Shown here: positions 44,632-51,618 of the stretch, piece by piece
How positions within the stretch are numbered: the stretch's first letter is position 1
How the letters are laid out: each line of letters begins with the position of its first letter
Assembly (NCBI GenBank): GCA_016179965.1
Contig: JACPCF010000014.1
Coordinates: forward strand, 1 to 59,612
DNA length: 59,612 bases
DNA from: Candidatus Rokuibacteriota bacterium
Lineage (GTDB): Bacteria > Methylomirabilota > Methylomirabilia > Rokubacteriales > CSP1-6
Direction: 5' to 3'
Made by a program: the position numbers and the translations under genes
Notes under the pieces: model-generated
What the model saw: the letters and a program-made list of their open reading frames with translations, nothing else
The model's database searches: none
Told to the model about the DNA's origin: nothing

Positions 44632-45518
44632 CGGTGTTCACCAAGCCGTTTCGCCATCTCCACAACCGCTCGGAAGGCCCGCTGCAAATCAAACTCGCGG
44701 AAGTCACCCTCGCGCAGCACGGGCTTCAACTGCGGTTCGCGCTGCTGCCGTAGAGCCGCCAGACGTTCCCTGGAAACGTCCACAGGCTCATTGCCGGGCA
44801 CGTCGAGCTTCTTCCTGACCAACCGGACCATTCCCTCGTCCTGTGGTTGCAGCCCCAACTTCCGGACGGCGTAGTCAATGTCATAGAAATCTCGAATCGC
44901 TACCTCGCGACGGCTCAGGGCTGCGCGAAATTTCTCGGCAAATGCTTCCACCTTCGACATGCAACGCGGACTGACAGGCGCGACCAGCGGCTTATGTGAT
45001 ACAGGATCGAGCAGGATGGTCCTTGCCGGGTGATTCGCCGCCGGCATCAGCAACGGTTCGCGCAGACCCACCTCGATCTTGATGCTCTCCTCTTGCCGGC
45101 TTAGGAGCGACGCATAGGCCACGACGCCGATATACTGCGTCGAGAGGTTTGCTCCTGTTACCGGCTCGACGACGCTGAAACCGGGAAGCCTGGCGGGCAG
45201 GGCGGACACCGCTTCCTTGACTCCGGCCGCGCGCTGGCTCCGTTCAGCCCGCGAGACATCCACCGCCGTGGGGATAATGAAATCCAGGTCCTCACTCAAC
45301 CGATAGAACCCTGCGTAGACCTTGGCCAGGCACGTCCCGCCCTTGAACACCAGCGAACCGTCCCTCGCCGCCAAGTATTCCAGCAACAGGCTGCAAAAAT
45401 AGTCCTTCTCAATCAATCGCGCCGGAAACGCCGTTTCCGCCGCCGTAAAATTCACGGCCTCCCGAAACAGGCCGGGGTCCTCGTGAAAACGAATAGCCGA
45501 CGGCTCACGCCCGCTCAT
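44628..45518 (-). CDS. AbiEii/AbiGii nucleotidyltransferase toxin
   Basis: 296 residues of the type IV toxin-antitoxin AbiE system, which aborts phage infection. The nucleotidyltransferase motifs are FKGGTCLAKVY (60-68) and FYRLSEDLDF with Asp77 and Asp79; KVEAFAEKFRAALSRREVAIRDFYDI is the third conserved block. It overlaps the antitoxin gene by 14 bases. AbiEii toxins modify tRNA or related targets with nucleotides in studied cases. The protein looks complete. Confidence 0.93.
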   Translation of the reverse strand: MSGREPSAIRFHEDPGLFREAVNFTAAETAFPARLIEKDYFCSLLLEYLAARDGSLVFKGGTCLAKVYAGFYRLSEDLDFIIPTAVDVSRAERSQRAAGVKEAVSALPARLPGFSVVEPVTGANLSTQYIGVVAYASLLSRQEESIKIEVGLREPLLMPAANHPARTILLDPVSHKPLVAPVSPRCMSKVEAFAEKFRAALSRREVAIRDFYDIDYAVRKLGLQPQDEGMVRLVRKKLDVPGNEPVDVSRERLAALRQQREPQLKPVLREGDFREFDLQRAFRAVVEMAKRLGEHR

Positions 45519-46305
45519 TCAACACCACGCCCCATCGCCGGTTCACGGTGCCCCGTTTCGGACGGGTCGGAATCCAGGGGATCAGACTCGTGGACGGCTG
45601 CAACGCCCGCTCCAGCTTCTTCAGCAAGGGTCCGGCCACGCCCTCCCGCTCCAGAAACGCCCCCATGCGGCGGATCGTCCCCTTGTCCCCGTATCGCAGA
45701 GTCACTGAGACCAGCTCCGCCGCCTTCACCCGCTTTGTGGCCAGGTCGTCCCGTATCCACTGGTAGGCGCGTGGCAGACTGTTGAATCGTGACCAGTCAT
45801 ACACCGCATCAACCAGCGTCCTCACACGCGAGGAGTAGACAGCTTTCAATCCCTCGGCTGTTTCGACCTCTTCAGTACTCCCAAGCCGGTCATCCGCTAC
45901 CTTGATCAGCGTCAACGCCACCGATCCGATAGTGCGCTCACCTGATAGTCGATTGTTGTAGGCGTACACGCGTGCCGGCACCTGCTCGTCGAATCCGTAG
46001 CGGTTGAAGGCGTTCGGCCCGCAAATCTGGTAACGCCCCTTCCGGTCCGCCATCAACGTGTTCAACGCCAGGATCTCGTCAGGACTCCATTTTCCGCCTA
46101 GCGGAAGCTTGGGTGGGATCAAGTATAATCCTCGCCACACCCGGACGATCAACCCCGCTTTCGCCAACCGGCTAAGGAGCTTCCGCTCCTGTATCTTGGA
46201 GAGCTGCAACGGTTCGGTCAGTTCACCAGCCCGTACGGCAGGCAGCCCGCGCAACTGCACGTAGGCAAACAGAAGCGTCTCAATCTGTCCTAGCCCTCTT
46301 CGCAT
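45505..46305 (-). CDS. AbiEi-family antitoxin / transcriptional regulator
   Basis: 266 residues. The N-terminal winged helix (LSKIQERKLLSRLAKAGLIVRVWRGLYL) and the middle AbiEi_3-type domain (YQICGPNAFNRYGFDEQVPA, TLIKVADDRLGS) support it. AbiEi proteins block the toxin and repress their own promoter by binding inverted repeats; TAATCCC-N7-GGGATTA lies just upstream. The last 30 residues are basic. Overlaps the toxin gene, so both are made together. Confidence 0.87.
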   Translation of the reverse strand: MRRGLGQIETLLFAYVQLRGLPAVRAGELTEPLQLSKIQERKLLSRLAKAGLIVRVWRGLYLIPPKLPLGGKWSPDEILALNTLMADRKGRYQICGPNAFNRYGFDEQVPARVYAYNNRLSGERTIGSVALTLIKVADDRLGSTEEVETAEGLKAVYSSRVRTLVDAVYDWSRFNSLPRAYQWIRDDLATKRVKAAELVSVTLRYGDKGTIRRMGAFLEREGVAGPLLKKLERALQPSTSLIPWIPTRPKRGTVNRRWGVVLNERA

Positions 46306-46311
46306 GATTGC

Positions 46312-46347
46312 ATTGTATAGTAGACGTAATCCCCTGCAAAGGGATTA
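46312..46347 (-). promoter_or_regulatory. AbiE promoter and operator-like palindrome
   Basis: Palindrome TAATCCC (46327-46333), 7-base spacer, GGGATTA (46341-46347). On the minus strand a -35-like TTGCAG (46339-46334) lies inside it, followed by a 16-base spacer and TACAAT (46317-46312). Transcription would then start near the ATG at 46305, giving a leaderless mRNA; no ribosome site is visible upstream of that ATG. Confidence 0.5.
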
Positions 46348-46438
46348 TCTATGAAATAGAATACACACAGGTCAGACGGCGATCTCGTCGCTCATCAGCC
46401 GCGGGAGCAGCAGCAGCCGGGCCTCGGCCGCCAACTCC

Positions 46439-46765
46439 TCAGACGATCCCCTGCACGAAATTCGTAAGCTGGCGGAGGTTGCGGACTTCGAAGACGCCGT
46501 TGCAATGCGGGGCGTACGCACTCATGATAGAGTCCTTTGTATCCCACTTCGATCGTGCCTCGGGATTCAACCAGTAGACTTTGCGAGCCCGTTCTTTGAT
46601 CAAGCGCAGGATCTCAACACCCGGGTCGCGATAGTTGTTGCGGGCGTCTCCCGTAATGATGACCGTTGCCTTCCCGCCGAGGGCAAGGTGTCCGTAGATG
46701 CTCCAGAACCGCGCGAAGGCGTTGCCGTAATCGCTGTGCCCGTCCGCCCAGACGACGTTCGCGCG
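46439..46765 (-). pseudogene. VWA-domain (CoxE-like) protein, C-terminal fragment
   Basis: Without a start codon, the minus strand reads [18 protein letters not shown], then [20 protein letters not shown], then ARKVYWLNPEARSKWDTKDS and NGVFEVRNLRQLTNFVQG, and a stop at 46439-46441. This is the end of a von Willebrand A-type metal-binding protein like those next to MoxR ATPases. All N-terminal sequence is missing: the reading stops at about 46765, where it meets an integrase fragment on the other strand within a GCGCGCGCG run. Confidence 0.75.
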
Positions 46766-46767
46766 CG

Positions 46768-46872
46768 CGAGGAGGTGACATTCGGACGGTTCAGGAATTA
46801 CTCGGGCACAGAGATGTGAGCACGACCATGATTTACACGCACGTCTTAAATCGGGGTCAAAACAGCGCTTGA
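46768..46872 (+). pseudogene. intI: Integron-type tyrosine recombinase, 3' end fragment
   Basis: Encodes [19 protein letters not shown], then [10 protein letters not shown], and stop. This is the C-terminal catalytic end of a tyrosine recombinase: His in LLGH and the nucleophile Tyr in [20 protein letters not shown] is closer to integron integrases (IntI) than to XerC/XerD. All upstream sequence is missing. It reads towards the TIR gene, whose cassette-like boundary lies 113 bases after its stop. Confidence 0.75.
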
Positions 46873-46984
46873 CAGATTAAACCCAACGGAGCGATATTGC
46901 GTGCATTTCTACTCTAAAAGAGGTCACCCGAGCTGCCCGGGATAGGCCGCCGGAATGACCGAGCCTCCTGCAGCTCACTTAATA

Positions 46985-46991
46985 GTTGGGC
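46985..46991 (+). other. Integron core site, left boundary of TIR cassette
   Basis: GTTGGGC fits the integron crossover consensus GTTRRRY. It is the exact reverse complement of GCCCAAC, the first arm of the attC-like site at 47853, as expected for the two ends of one gene cassette. The TIR start codon lies 27 bases further on. Between here and the integrase fragment no attC-like folding is seen, so this could be the attI junction. Confidence 0.6.
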
Positions 46992-47017
46992 AGACGAAAA
47001 GCGCAGAGGGAGAAGAC

Positions 47018-47812
47018 ATGCCATCTGTGTTCCTGAGCCACAGCCATGGCGACAAGCCGTTTGTTCGGGATCTTGCAGGCCGGCTCACACAGGCGGGCGC
47101 GACCGTGTGGCTAGACGAAGCCGAGCTCGGCGTTGGCGACTCCCTCATCGAGCGCATCTCTGCGGCAATCGAGGAGACCGACTACATGGTCGCCATTCTC
47201 AGCCCCCGGTCGGTCCAGTCCACCTGGGTTCAGAAGGAACTCAACGTAGCAATGACGAAAGAGGTGAAAGGACGCCGCGTCACCGTCCTTCCGGTTCTCA
47301 TCGAAGCCTGCGACGTACCTCACTTCTTGCGTGACAAGCTCTATGCTGACTTCACTAGCCCAGAGAACCATGAGCGTGAGTTCGCGAAACTCCTCAAGAC
47401 CATTGGCCTCGCGCCAGCACCGGCCTACACGACCGCCGCTCCCACAGCAGCCTCGCGGGGTGCTGAGGATGTCGTCTACCTTGTCCGACGGTCACTAGCG
47501 GATCAAGTAGCGGACCGACATCGCGAGCGGAAGGCAGACAAGTTTGCCTTGGTCCAAGCCGATCATGGCATCCGCGAATACTCTCTGCAAGAGGTTGACA
47601 GACTCACGGAAACCCAGAGAACGAAGCTCTTTGCGGCGGATCCGGAAATGGAAAGCATGGTGGCGGGGAAGATCTCCAACGAATGGCGCGTGGCCACTCT
47701 TCAGGGTGAAGGGCGGAATCTGGCTTGCCAAAGAGCAGATCGACCGGACACCGGAGGAGGACCATCGCGCGCTTTGGGACGGGATAGCCGGTCTGCTCGA
47801 CTGGTATCTTAG
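47018..47812 (+). CDS. TIR-domain protein carried as an integron-like gene cassette (frameshift near its end)
   Basis: The ATG at 47018 starts MPSVFLSHSHGDKPFVRDLA, a bacterial TIR domain (about 1-130) with WLDEAELGVGDSL and TWVQKELNVAM, whose Glu74 matches the NADase catalytic position. An earlier ATG at 46955 lies before the cassette boundary, so it is unlikely. After NEWR (about 47700) the listed frame turns nonsensical and stops at 47812. The +1 frame instead reads VKGGIWLAKEQIDRTPEEDH and LWDGIAGLLDWYLRDRPF to 47828, so one extra base is probably present near 47700-47715. TIR proteins act in antiphage NAD depletion or signalling. No Thoeris partner gene is nearby. Confidence 0.82.
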   Translation: MPSVFLSHSHGDKPFVRDLAGRLTQAGATVWLDEAELGVGDSLIERISAAIEETDYMVAILSPRSVQSTWVQKELNVAMTKEVKGRRVTVLPVLIEACDVPHFLRDKLYADFTSPENHEREFAKLLKTIGLAPAPAYTTAAPTAASRGAEDVVYLVRRSLADQVADRHRERKADKFALVQADHGIREYSLQEVDRLTETQRTKLFAADPEMESMVAGKISNEWRVATLQGEGRNLACQRADRPDTGGGPSRALGRDSRSARLVS

Positions 47813-47852
47813 AGATCGCCCGTTTTGACCCGGCGATGGTGAGGAATCGCGT

Positions 47853-47909
47853 GCCCAACTACTCGCTTCAGCGGTCCGGCTCCGCCGGCCGCTGAGCGAT
47901 ACGTTAGAG
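47853..47909 (+). other. attC-like integron recombination site, 57 bp
   Basis: R'' GCCCAAC (47853-47859) and R' GTTAGAG (47903-47909) flank an imperfect inverted repeat: TCGCTTCAGCGG (47863-47874) pairs with CCGCTGAGCGA (47889-47899) except for one unpaired T, like the extrahelical base of attC sites. An inner CCGG/CCGG stem closes the hairpin. The length is close to the classic 57-60 bp. The last base of R' is G where Y is expected. It begins 24 bases after the TIR gene's corrected stop. Confidence 0.72.
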
Positions 47910-47912
47910 GGC

Positions 47913-48062
47913 ATGGCGATTAGGTCAGCCATCGTCCCCTATATCGTCTTCGCGTTGGTGCTCGGAGGAGCGGCGTATGCCGTCCAGGAGCGTGAGTTGC
48001 CCCGGGAGATCAGCGCCTGGCTTCACACCTACGTCTCTCACCACAAAGACTTTGATGGTTGA
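47913..48062 (+). CDS. Small membrane/secreted peptide, unknown
   Basis: 49 residues, starting 4 bases after the attC-like site. MAIRSAIVPYIVFALVLGGAAYA looks like a membrane segment or signal peptide, followed by a charged 26-residue tail. AGAGG lies just before the ATG. It could be the ORF of a second cassette that lost its own attC, or chromosomal flank. I recognise no family. Confidence 0.45.
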   Translation: MAIRSAIVPYIVFALVLGGAAYAVQERELPREISAWLHTYVSHHKDFDG

Positions 48063-48086
48063 GTAGCCTCTGAGGATCGAGGCACC

Positions 48087-48455
48087 ATGCCGAAGCCTGA
48101 GCTGGAGTTCTTCACGCCCGATCACCTCCCCTGGCGGCCCGTCACGGGATCGGCCACGGCGGGGGTCGGCGGCCCGGGGGTGCAGGAGAAGATCCTGAGC
48201 CGGGACGAGAAGAGCGGGGACGTGACGCGCCTCGTCAGGTTCGACGCAGGCGTCGAGACGACCGAAACCATCACCCACGACTTCTGGGAGGAGGTCTGGA
48301 TCCTCGAGGGCGAGCTGATCGACCTGGGAAAGAGGCAGACCTTCACGGCGGGGATGTACGCCTGCCGTCCGCCCGGGATGGTCCATGGCCCCTACCGGAT
48401 CCCAAAGGGCTGCACGACGCTGGAGTTCAGGTACTTCAAGCCCCTCACCCCGTAG
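48087..48455 (+). CDS. Cupin-domain protein
   Basis: 122 residues, a single cupin barrel. THDFWEEVWILEGELIDLG and MYACRPPGMVHGPYR give the two cupin motifs with His and Glu ligands. It resembles ChrR-type and quercetinase-like small cupins. The end PLTP is read from a CCCCTCACCCC stretch of the dispersed repeat. It precedes an F420-type oxidoreductase, possibly on one transcript. Confidence 0.85.
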   Translation: MPKPELEFFTPDHLPWRPVTGSATAGVGGPGVQEKILSRDEKSGDVTRLVRFDAGVETTETITHDFWEEVWILEGELIDLGKRQTFTAGMYACRPPGMVHGPYRIPKGCTTLEFRYFKPLTP

Positions 48456-48499
48456 CCCCTCACCCCTCCCTCTCCCCTGAGGGGAGAGGGAGGATAAGG
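48456..48499. repeat. Dispersed palindromic repeat, complete copy
   Basis: CCCCTCACCCCTCCCTCTCC and CCTGAGGGGAGAGGGAGG, then ATAAGG, between the cupin stop and the TTG start at 48513. The inner hairpin CCCTCTCCCC-TGA-GGGGAGAGGG has a 10-bp stem. Confidence 0.75.
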
Positions 48500-48512
48500 A
48501 AGGAGATATAAG

Positions 48513-49508
48513 TTGCCCAAGCTGAAGTTCGGAGCGTGGATCCCCACCTACGCGTGGAGCGACGATCCGGGCGGCGCCGAGAACGTCCGCCGCATCGCGG
48601 AATCGATCCGGAAGTGCGAGGAGCACGGGATCGACGTGTGGGTCATCGACCATCTCCTCTCCGCGCCCGGCCTTTACGGAAACGCCTGGCTCGAGCCCCT
48701 GAGCGTCCTCGCCTACGCGGCCGCGCTGACGTCGAAGGTGAAGCTGGCGACCGGCATCCTGGTGCTCCCGGTGCGGCACCCGGTCGTGCTGGCCAAGGAG
48801 ATCTCGACCCTCTGCCACATGTCGAACAACCGCTACCTGTTCGGCGTCGGCCCGGGCTGGTATGCCCGTGAGTACGAGGTGACCGGGTCGCGCATCGAGG
48901 AGCGCGGGAAGCGAACCGACGAGATCATCGAGGCCGTCACGCTGCTCCTCACGCGCCCGAACGCGAGCTACCGCGGCCGGTTCTACCAGTTCACCGACGT
49001 CACCATCGATCCGCGCCCGCCGAAGATGCCCGACATCTGGGTATCGGGCGGCTCCCGCATCCCGGATCCCCACGAGCACGACGTGCCCCTCATCGCCAGG
49101 ACCGTGATGGACCGCATCGTGAAGGCCGGCAACTGGCTCTCCCGCTGCTCCGGCACCCAGGAATGGGTCAAGCGCGACTGGGGACAGCTCGAGGAGCACG
49201 CCCGGGCGCTGGGTCGCGACCCCAGGACGCTGACCTTCGGCCACTGCAACTTCACGCACCTCGTGGAAACGACGAACGAGGCGAAGGCGCTCGAGGAATC
49301 CAAGGCGCCGTTCTTCCGGGCCATGGGGGCGCACCGGACCTGGGACCACCTGCAGGAGTGTTACATGGCCGGAAGCATCGACCGGATCAACGCCCGGATC
49401 GCCGACTTGGTGGGGGCGGGCCTCCAGTACCTCGTCCTCGGCCCTGTGACCGACGATCCGAAGCAGATCGACCTGCTGGCGAAGCGGGTGATGCCCAACT
49501 TCGCCTGA
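48513..49508 (+). CDS. LLM-class F420-dependent oxidoreductase
   Basis: 331 residues from a TTG start with AAGGAGATA upstream. MPKLKFGAWIPTYAW, KVKLATGILVLPVRHPVV, NRYLFGVGPGWYAREYEV and YLVLGPVTDDPKQIDLLAKR are typical of the F420-dependent LLM group. It is the third such gene in the window, and unlike the other two it follows a cupin. Substrate unknown; F420 use is inferred from the family and the nearby cofactor genes. Confidence 0.9.
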   Translation: MPKLKFGAWIPTYAWSDDPGGAENVRRIAESIRKCEEHGIDVWVIDHLLSAPGLYGNAWLEPLSVLAYAAALTSKVKLATGILVLPVRHPVVLAKEISTLCHMSNNRYLFGVGPGWYAREYEVTGSRIEERGKRTDEIIEAVTLLLTRPNASYRGRFYQFTDVTIDPRPPKMPDIWVSGGSRIPDPHEHDVPLIARTVMDRIVKAGNWLSRCSGTQEWVKRDWGQLEEHARALGRDPRTLTFGHCNFTHLVETTNEAKALEESKAPFFRAMGAHRTWDHLQECYMAGSIDRINARIADLVGAGLQYLVLGPVTDDPKQIDLLAKRVMPNFA

Positions 49509-49517
49509 GGGTGGGCC

Positions 49518-49715
49518 ATGAGGATTGCAGGCACGATCCTGATCGGTTGGTGGATCTACGTGAACACGCTGGTCGTGGCCCCCGCCCCATACCCGTACCC
49601 GGTCTGGAGGTGGCTGCCGCGGGAGCGCTTCCTCCACCAGGAGTTCTGCGAGTTCAACGCCAAGCGGCTCCGCCGCGGGGGGGTCGAAGCGGTCTGCGTG
49701 TACGTGGACGACTGA
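49518..49715 (+). CDS. Small hypothetical protein with N-terminal hydrophobic segment
   Basis: 65 residues. Residues 3-22 are hydrophobic, followed by a Pro/Tyr-rich turn (APYPYPVWRWLP) and a basic middle (NAKRLRRGG). The stop overlaps the next gene by one base and the ATG follows GAGGGTGGG, so it looks like a real coupled gene. I do not recognise a family. Confidence 0.55.
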   Translation: MRIAGTILIGWWIYVNTLVVAPAPYPYPVWRWLPRERFLHQEFCEFNAKRLRRGGVEAVCVYVDD

Positions 49716-50509
49716 TGTCCATCGAGCGCTTCGCGGCGCTGTGGAACCGGCTCGGCGCCCTGTCCGACCCCGCTGTCGTCTACGCGCTGATCGCCGCGGC
49801 CTACGGCGAGCCCCACCGGCGCTATCACACCCTGGAGCACATCGGGCGGCTCCTCGCCCTCTTCCACACGGTCCGCGGCCGCCTCGCGGCGGCCGACGCC
49901 GCCGAGCTGGCGCTCTGGCTCCACGACCTCGTGTACGACCCGCGGGCGACGGACAACGAGGAGAAGAGCGCGGCATTCGCGCGGCAGACACTCCAGGCGG
50001 GGGCGGTAAGTCCCGAGGTCGCGGAGCTCACCGCGGGCATGATCCTCGCCACCAAGCATGCGGCGCCGCCGGAAGACCCCGACGCTCGGTACGTCGTGGA
50101 CGTGGACCTGTCGATCCTGGGGGCGCCGCCGGAGGAGTTCGACCGCTACGAGGCTCAGATCAGGGAGGAGCAGTCGTTCAGGCCCGACGAGGAATTTCGC
50201 CAGCGCCGGGCGCACCGCCTGCGAGCGTTCCTCGACCGCCCGCGGATCTTCCTGACGCCCGAGTTCGCCTCCTACGAGGCGCCCGCCCGCTCCAACCTCG
50301 CCAGCTCCCTCAAGCGCCTCGGAGACCTTGATCCTCTCCCCCCTCACCCCACTCATAATCCCCTCACCTTCATCCTCTCCCCCCCGAGGGGGAGAGGGCA
50401 GGGTGAGGGGGGGAGGAGAAGAGGTAAGGGGCATCGTCTAGGGGAGGGTGAGCGGGTCGTGTTGCAGGACGCCAGACGCCGTGCTATAACGCTGGCAGAT
50501 TTTTCCTGA
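49715..50509 (+). CDS. HD-superfamily phosphohydrolase (COG4339-like)
   Basis: 264 residues, of which the first ~205 are the domain. PHRRYHTLEHIGRLLALF gives the first His pair, and LALWLHDLVYDP the HD motif; DNEEKSAAFARQTL and ATKHAAPPEDPDARYVVDVD add further ligands. The protein is a predicted metal-dependent hydrolase of unknown substrate. The last ~60 residues (from about LPPHPTH) are read from a dispersed palindromic repeat and are low-complexity, so the natural end was probably near 50331. Confidence 0.85.
   Translation: MSIERFAALWNRLGALSDPAVVYALIAAAYGEPHRRYHTLEHIGRLLALFHTVRGRLAAADAAELALWLHDLVYDPRATDNEEKSAAFARQTLQAGAVSPEVAELTAGMILATKHAAPPEDPDARYVVDVDLSILGAPPEEFDRYEAQIREEQSFRPDEEFRQRRAHRLRAFLDRPRIFLTPEFASYEAPARSNLASSLKRLGDLDPLPPHPTHNPLTFILSPPRGRGQGEGGRRRGKGHRLGEGERVVLQDARRRAITLADFS
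50333..50418. repeat. Dispersed palindromic repeat, longest copy
   Basis: A compound copy: CCTCTCCCCCCTCACCCC, then a 7-base gap, then CCCCTCACCTTCATCCTC, then CCCCCCGAGGGGGAGAGGGC and AGGGTGAGGGGGGG. Two left halves are followed by one right half. It extends the HD-hydrolase ORF and lies before the TAXI gene. Confidence 0.7.
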
Positions 50510-50520
50510 GGAGGGTCTTT

Positions 50521-51608
50521 ATGTCCACGCACTTCGTTCATCACGCGGCCGTGGGCGTCGTGGTCGCTGCCATGGCGCTGGCGCTCATCCCCGCGGCGGC
50601 ATCAGGCCAGGCGGTGAGCATCGGGACCAACCCCCCCGGAAGCGTCTTCTACGCCATCGGAAGCGGCCTCGCCAAGGTCGTGAGCGAGGCGGGTCCCGTC
50701 AAGATGACGGTCCAGCCGTACTCGGGATCGAGCACGTTCATTCCGCTGATGAACACCGGCGAGCTCGAGTTCGGGGTCAACAACGCCGTGGACATGGCGC
50801 TCACGCACCGCGGGCCTAAATTCCAGATCGGTGGGCGGAACCCCTTTCCCCACGCGCCCAACGTCCGGCTCGTCATGCGCGGCTCGCCGCTCCTGGTGGG
50901 GCTCCTGGTCCGGAAGGATTCGCCCATCAAGAGCATCCATGACATCAGGGGGAAGCGCATGACCGGGGAGTATCCGGCCCACCTGGCCGTCTGGTACAAC
51001 ATGTTCGGCCACCTGGCGAGCGCGGGGCTGACCTGGAATGACGTCAAGGTGGTCCCGGTCCCGGCGGTGAACGACGGCGCGGACGCGCTCGTCCAGGGGC
51101 GCGCGTCGTCCCTGTCCCGGCGGTCAACGACGGCGTGGACGCGCTCGTCCAGGGGCGCGCTGACGTGAGCGAGTTCGCGATCAACGGCGCGAAGGTGAAG
51201 GAAGCCGACGCCGCGGTCGGGGTGCGCCACATCTCCACCGACTGCTCCCCCGAGGGCGAGGCTCGTCTCCGAAAGGCCGTCCCCGGCTACTACCCACGCG
51301 TCATCAAGGCGGGCACGGCGACGGCCGTCGTCGAGGACGCCTGCTTCATCGCCTACGACAACTATCTGACGGCCGCGAAGAATGTGCCCGATCGGGTCAT
51401 CGAGACCGTTCTCAAGACCATCTGGGAAGGCGCGGAAAAGCTCCCGGCGCTGCACCCCATCTTCAAGGAGTGGACCCGGGAGCGAGCCGCCACCGCGGAT
51501 GTGACGATGCCCTATCATCCGGCGGCGATCCGCTTCTACAAGGAACGGGGAGTCTGGACCCCCGCGATGGACGAGGCCCAGCAGAAATTGCTCGCCATCA
51601 ACCCCTAG
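50521..51608 (+). pseudogene. TAXI-family TRAP solute receptor, frame-broken by a 56-bp duplication
   Basis: Signal peptide (1-30), then VSIGTNPPGSVFYAIGSGLA, the TAXI N-terminus, and KMTVQPYSGSSTFIPLMNTGELEFG. After DALVQGRA the frame breaks because the preceding 56 bases are repeated (51049-51104 and 51105-51160). From the second copy the protein continues normally (ADVSEFAINGAKVKEAD, then AYDNYLTAAKNVPD) to 51608. Removing one copy restores a ~340-residue protein. The receptor would bind an anionic organic solute outside the cell and hand it to the fused TRAP permease 10 bases downstream. Confidence 0.9.
51049..51160 (+). repeat. 56-bp imperfect tandem duplication
   Basis: Copy 1 51049-51104, copy 2 51105-51160: 52 of 56 bases match. 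The four differences fall at three third-codon positions and one Ala/Val change, the pattern of two related strains rather than of a fresh slip. 56 is not a multiple of 3, hence the frameshift in the TAXI gene. Confidence 0.9.
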
Positions 51609-51618
51609 GACGGCGAGC

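Noticed and set aside
46881-46991. ACCCAAC to GTTGGGC as an upstream attC
   Set aside because: Outer boxes match, but no paired inner arms were found over the ~110 bases; an attI-like or plain intergenic stretch is more likely.
46955-47828. Thoeris or other named TIR defence system
   Set aside because: No ThsA/SIR2-type or other effector partner gene is near; only the TIR protein itself can be supported.
47925-49991. 688-codon minus-strand open frame
   Set aside because: Overlaps the cupin, F420 oxidoreductase and HD genes in antisense and reads as low-complexity Arg/Asp/Val-rich sequence without motifs.
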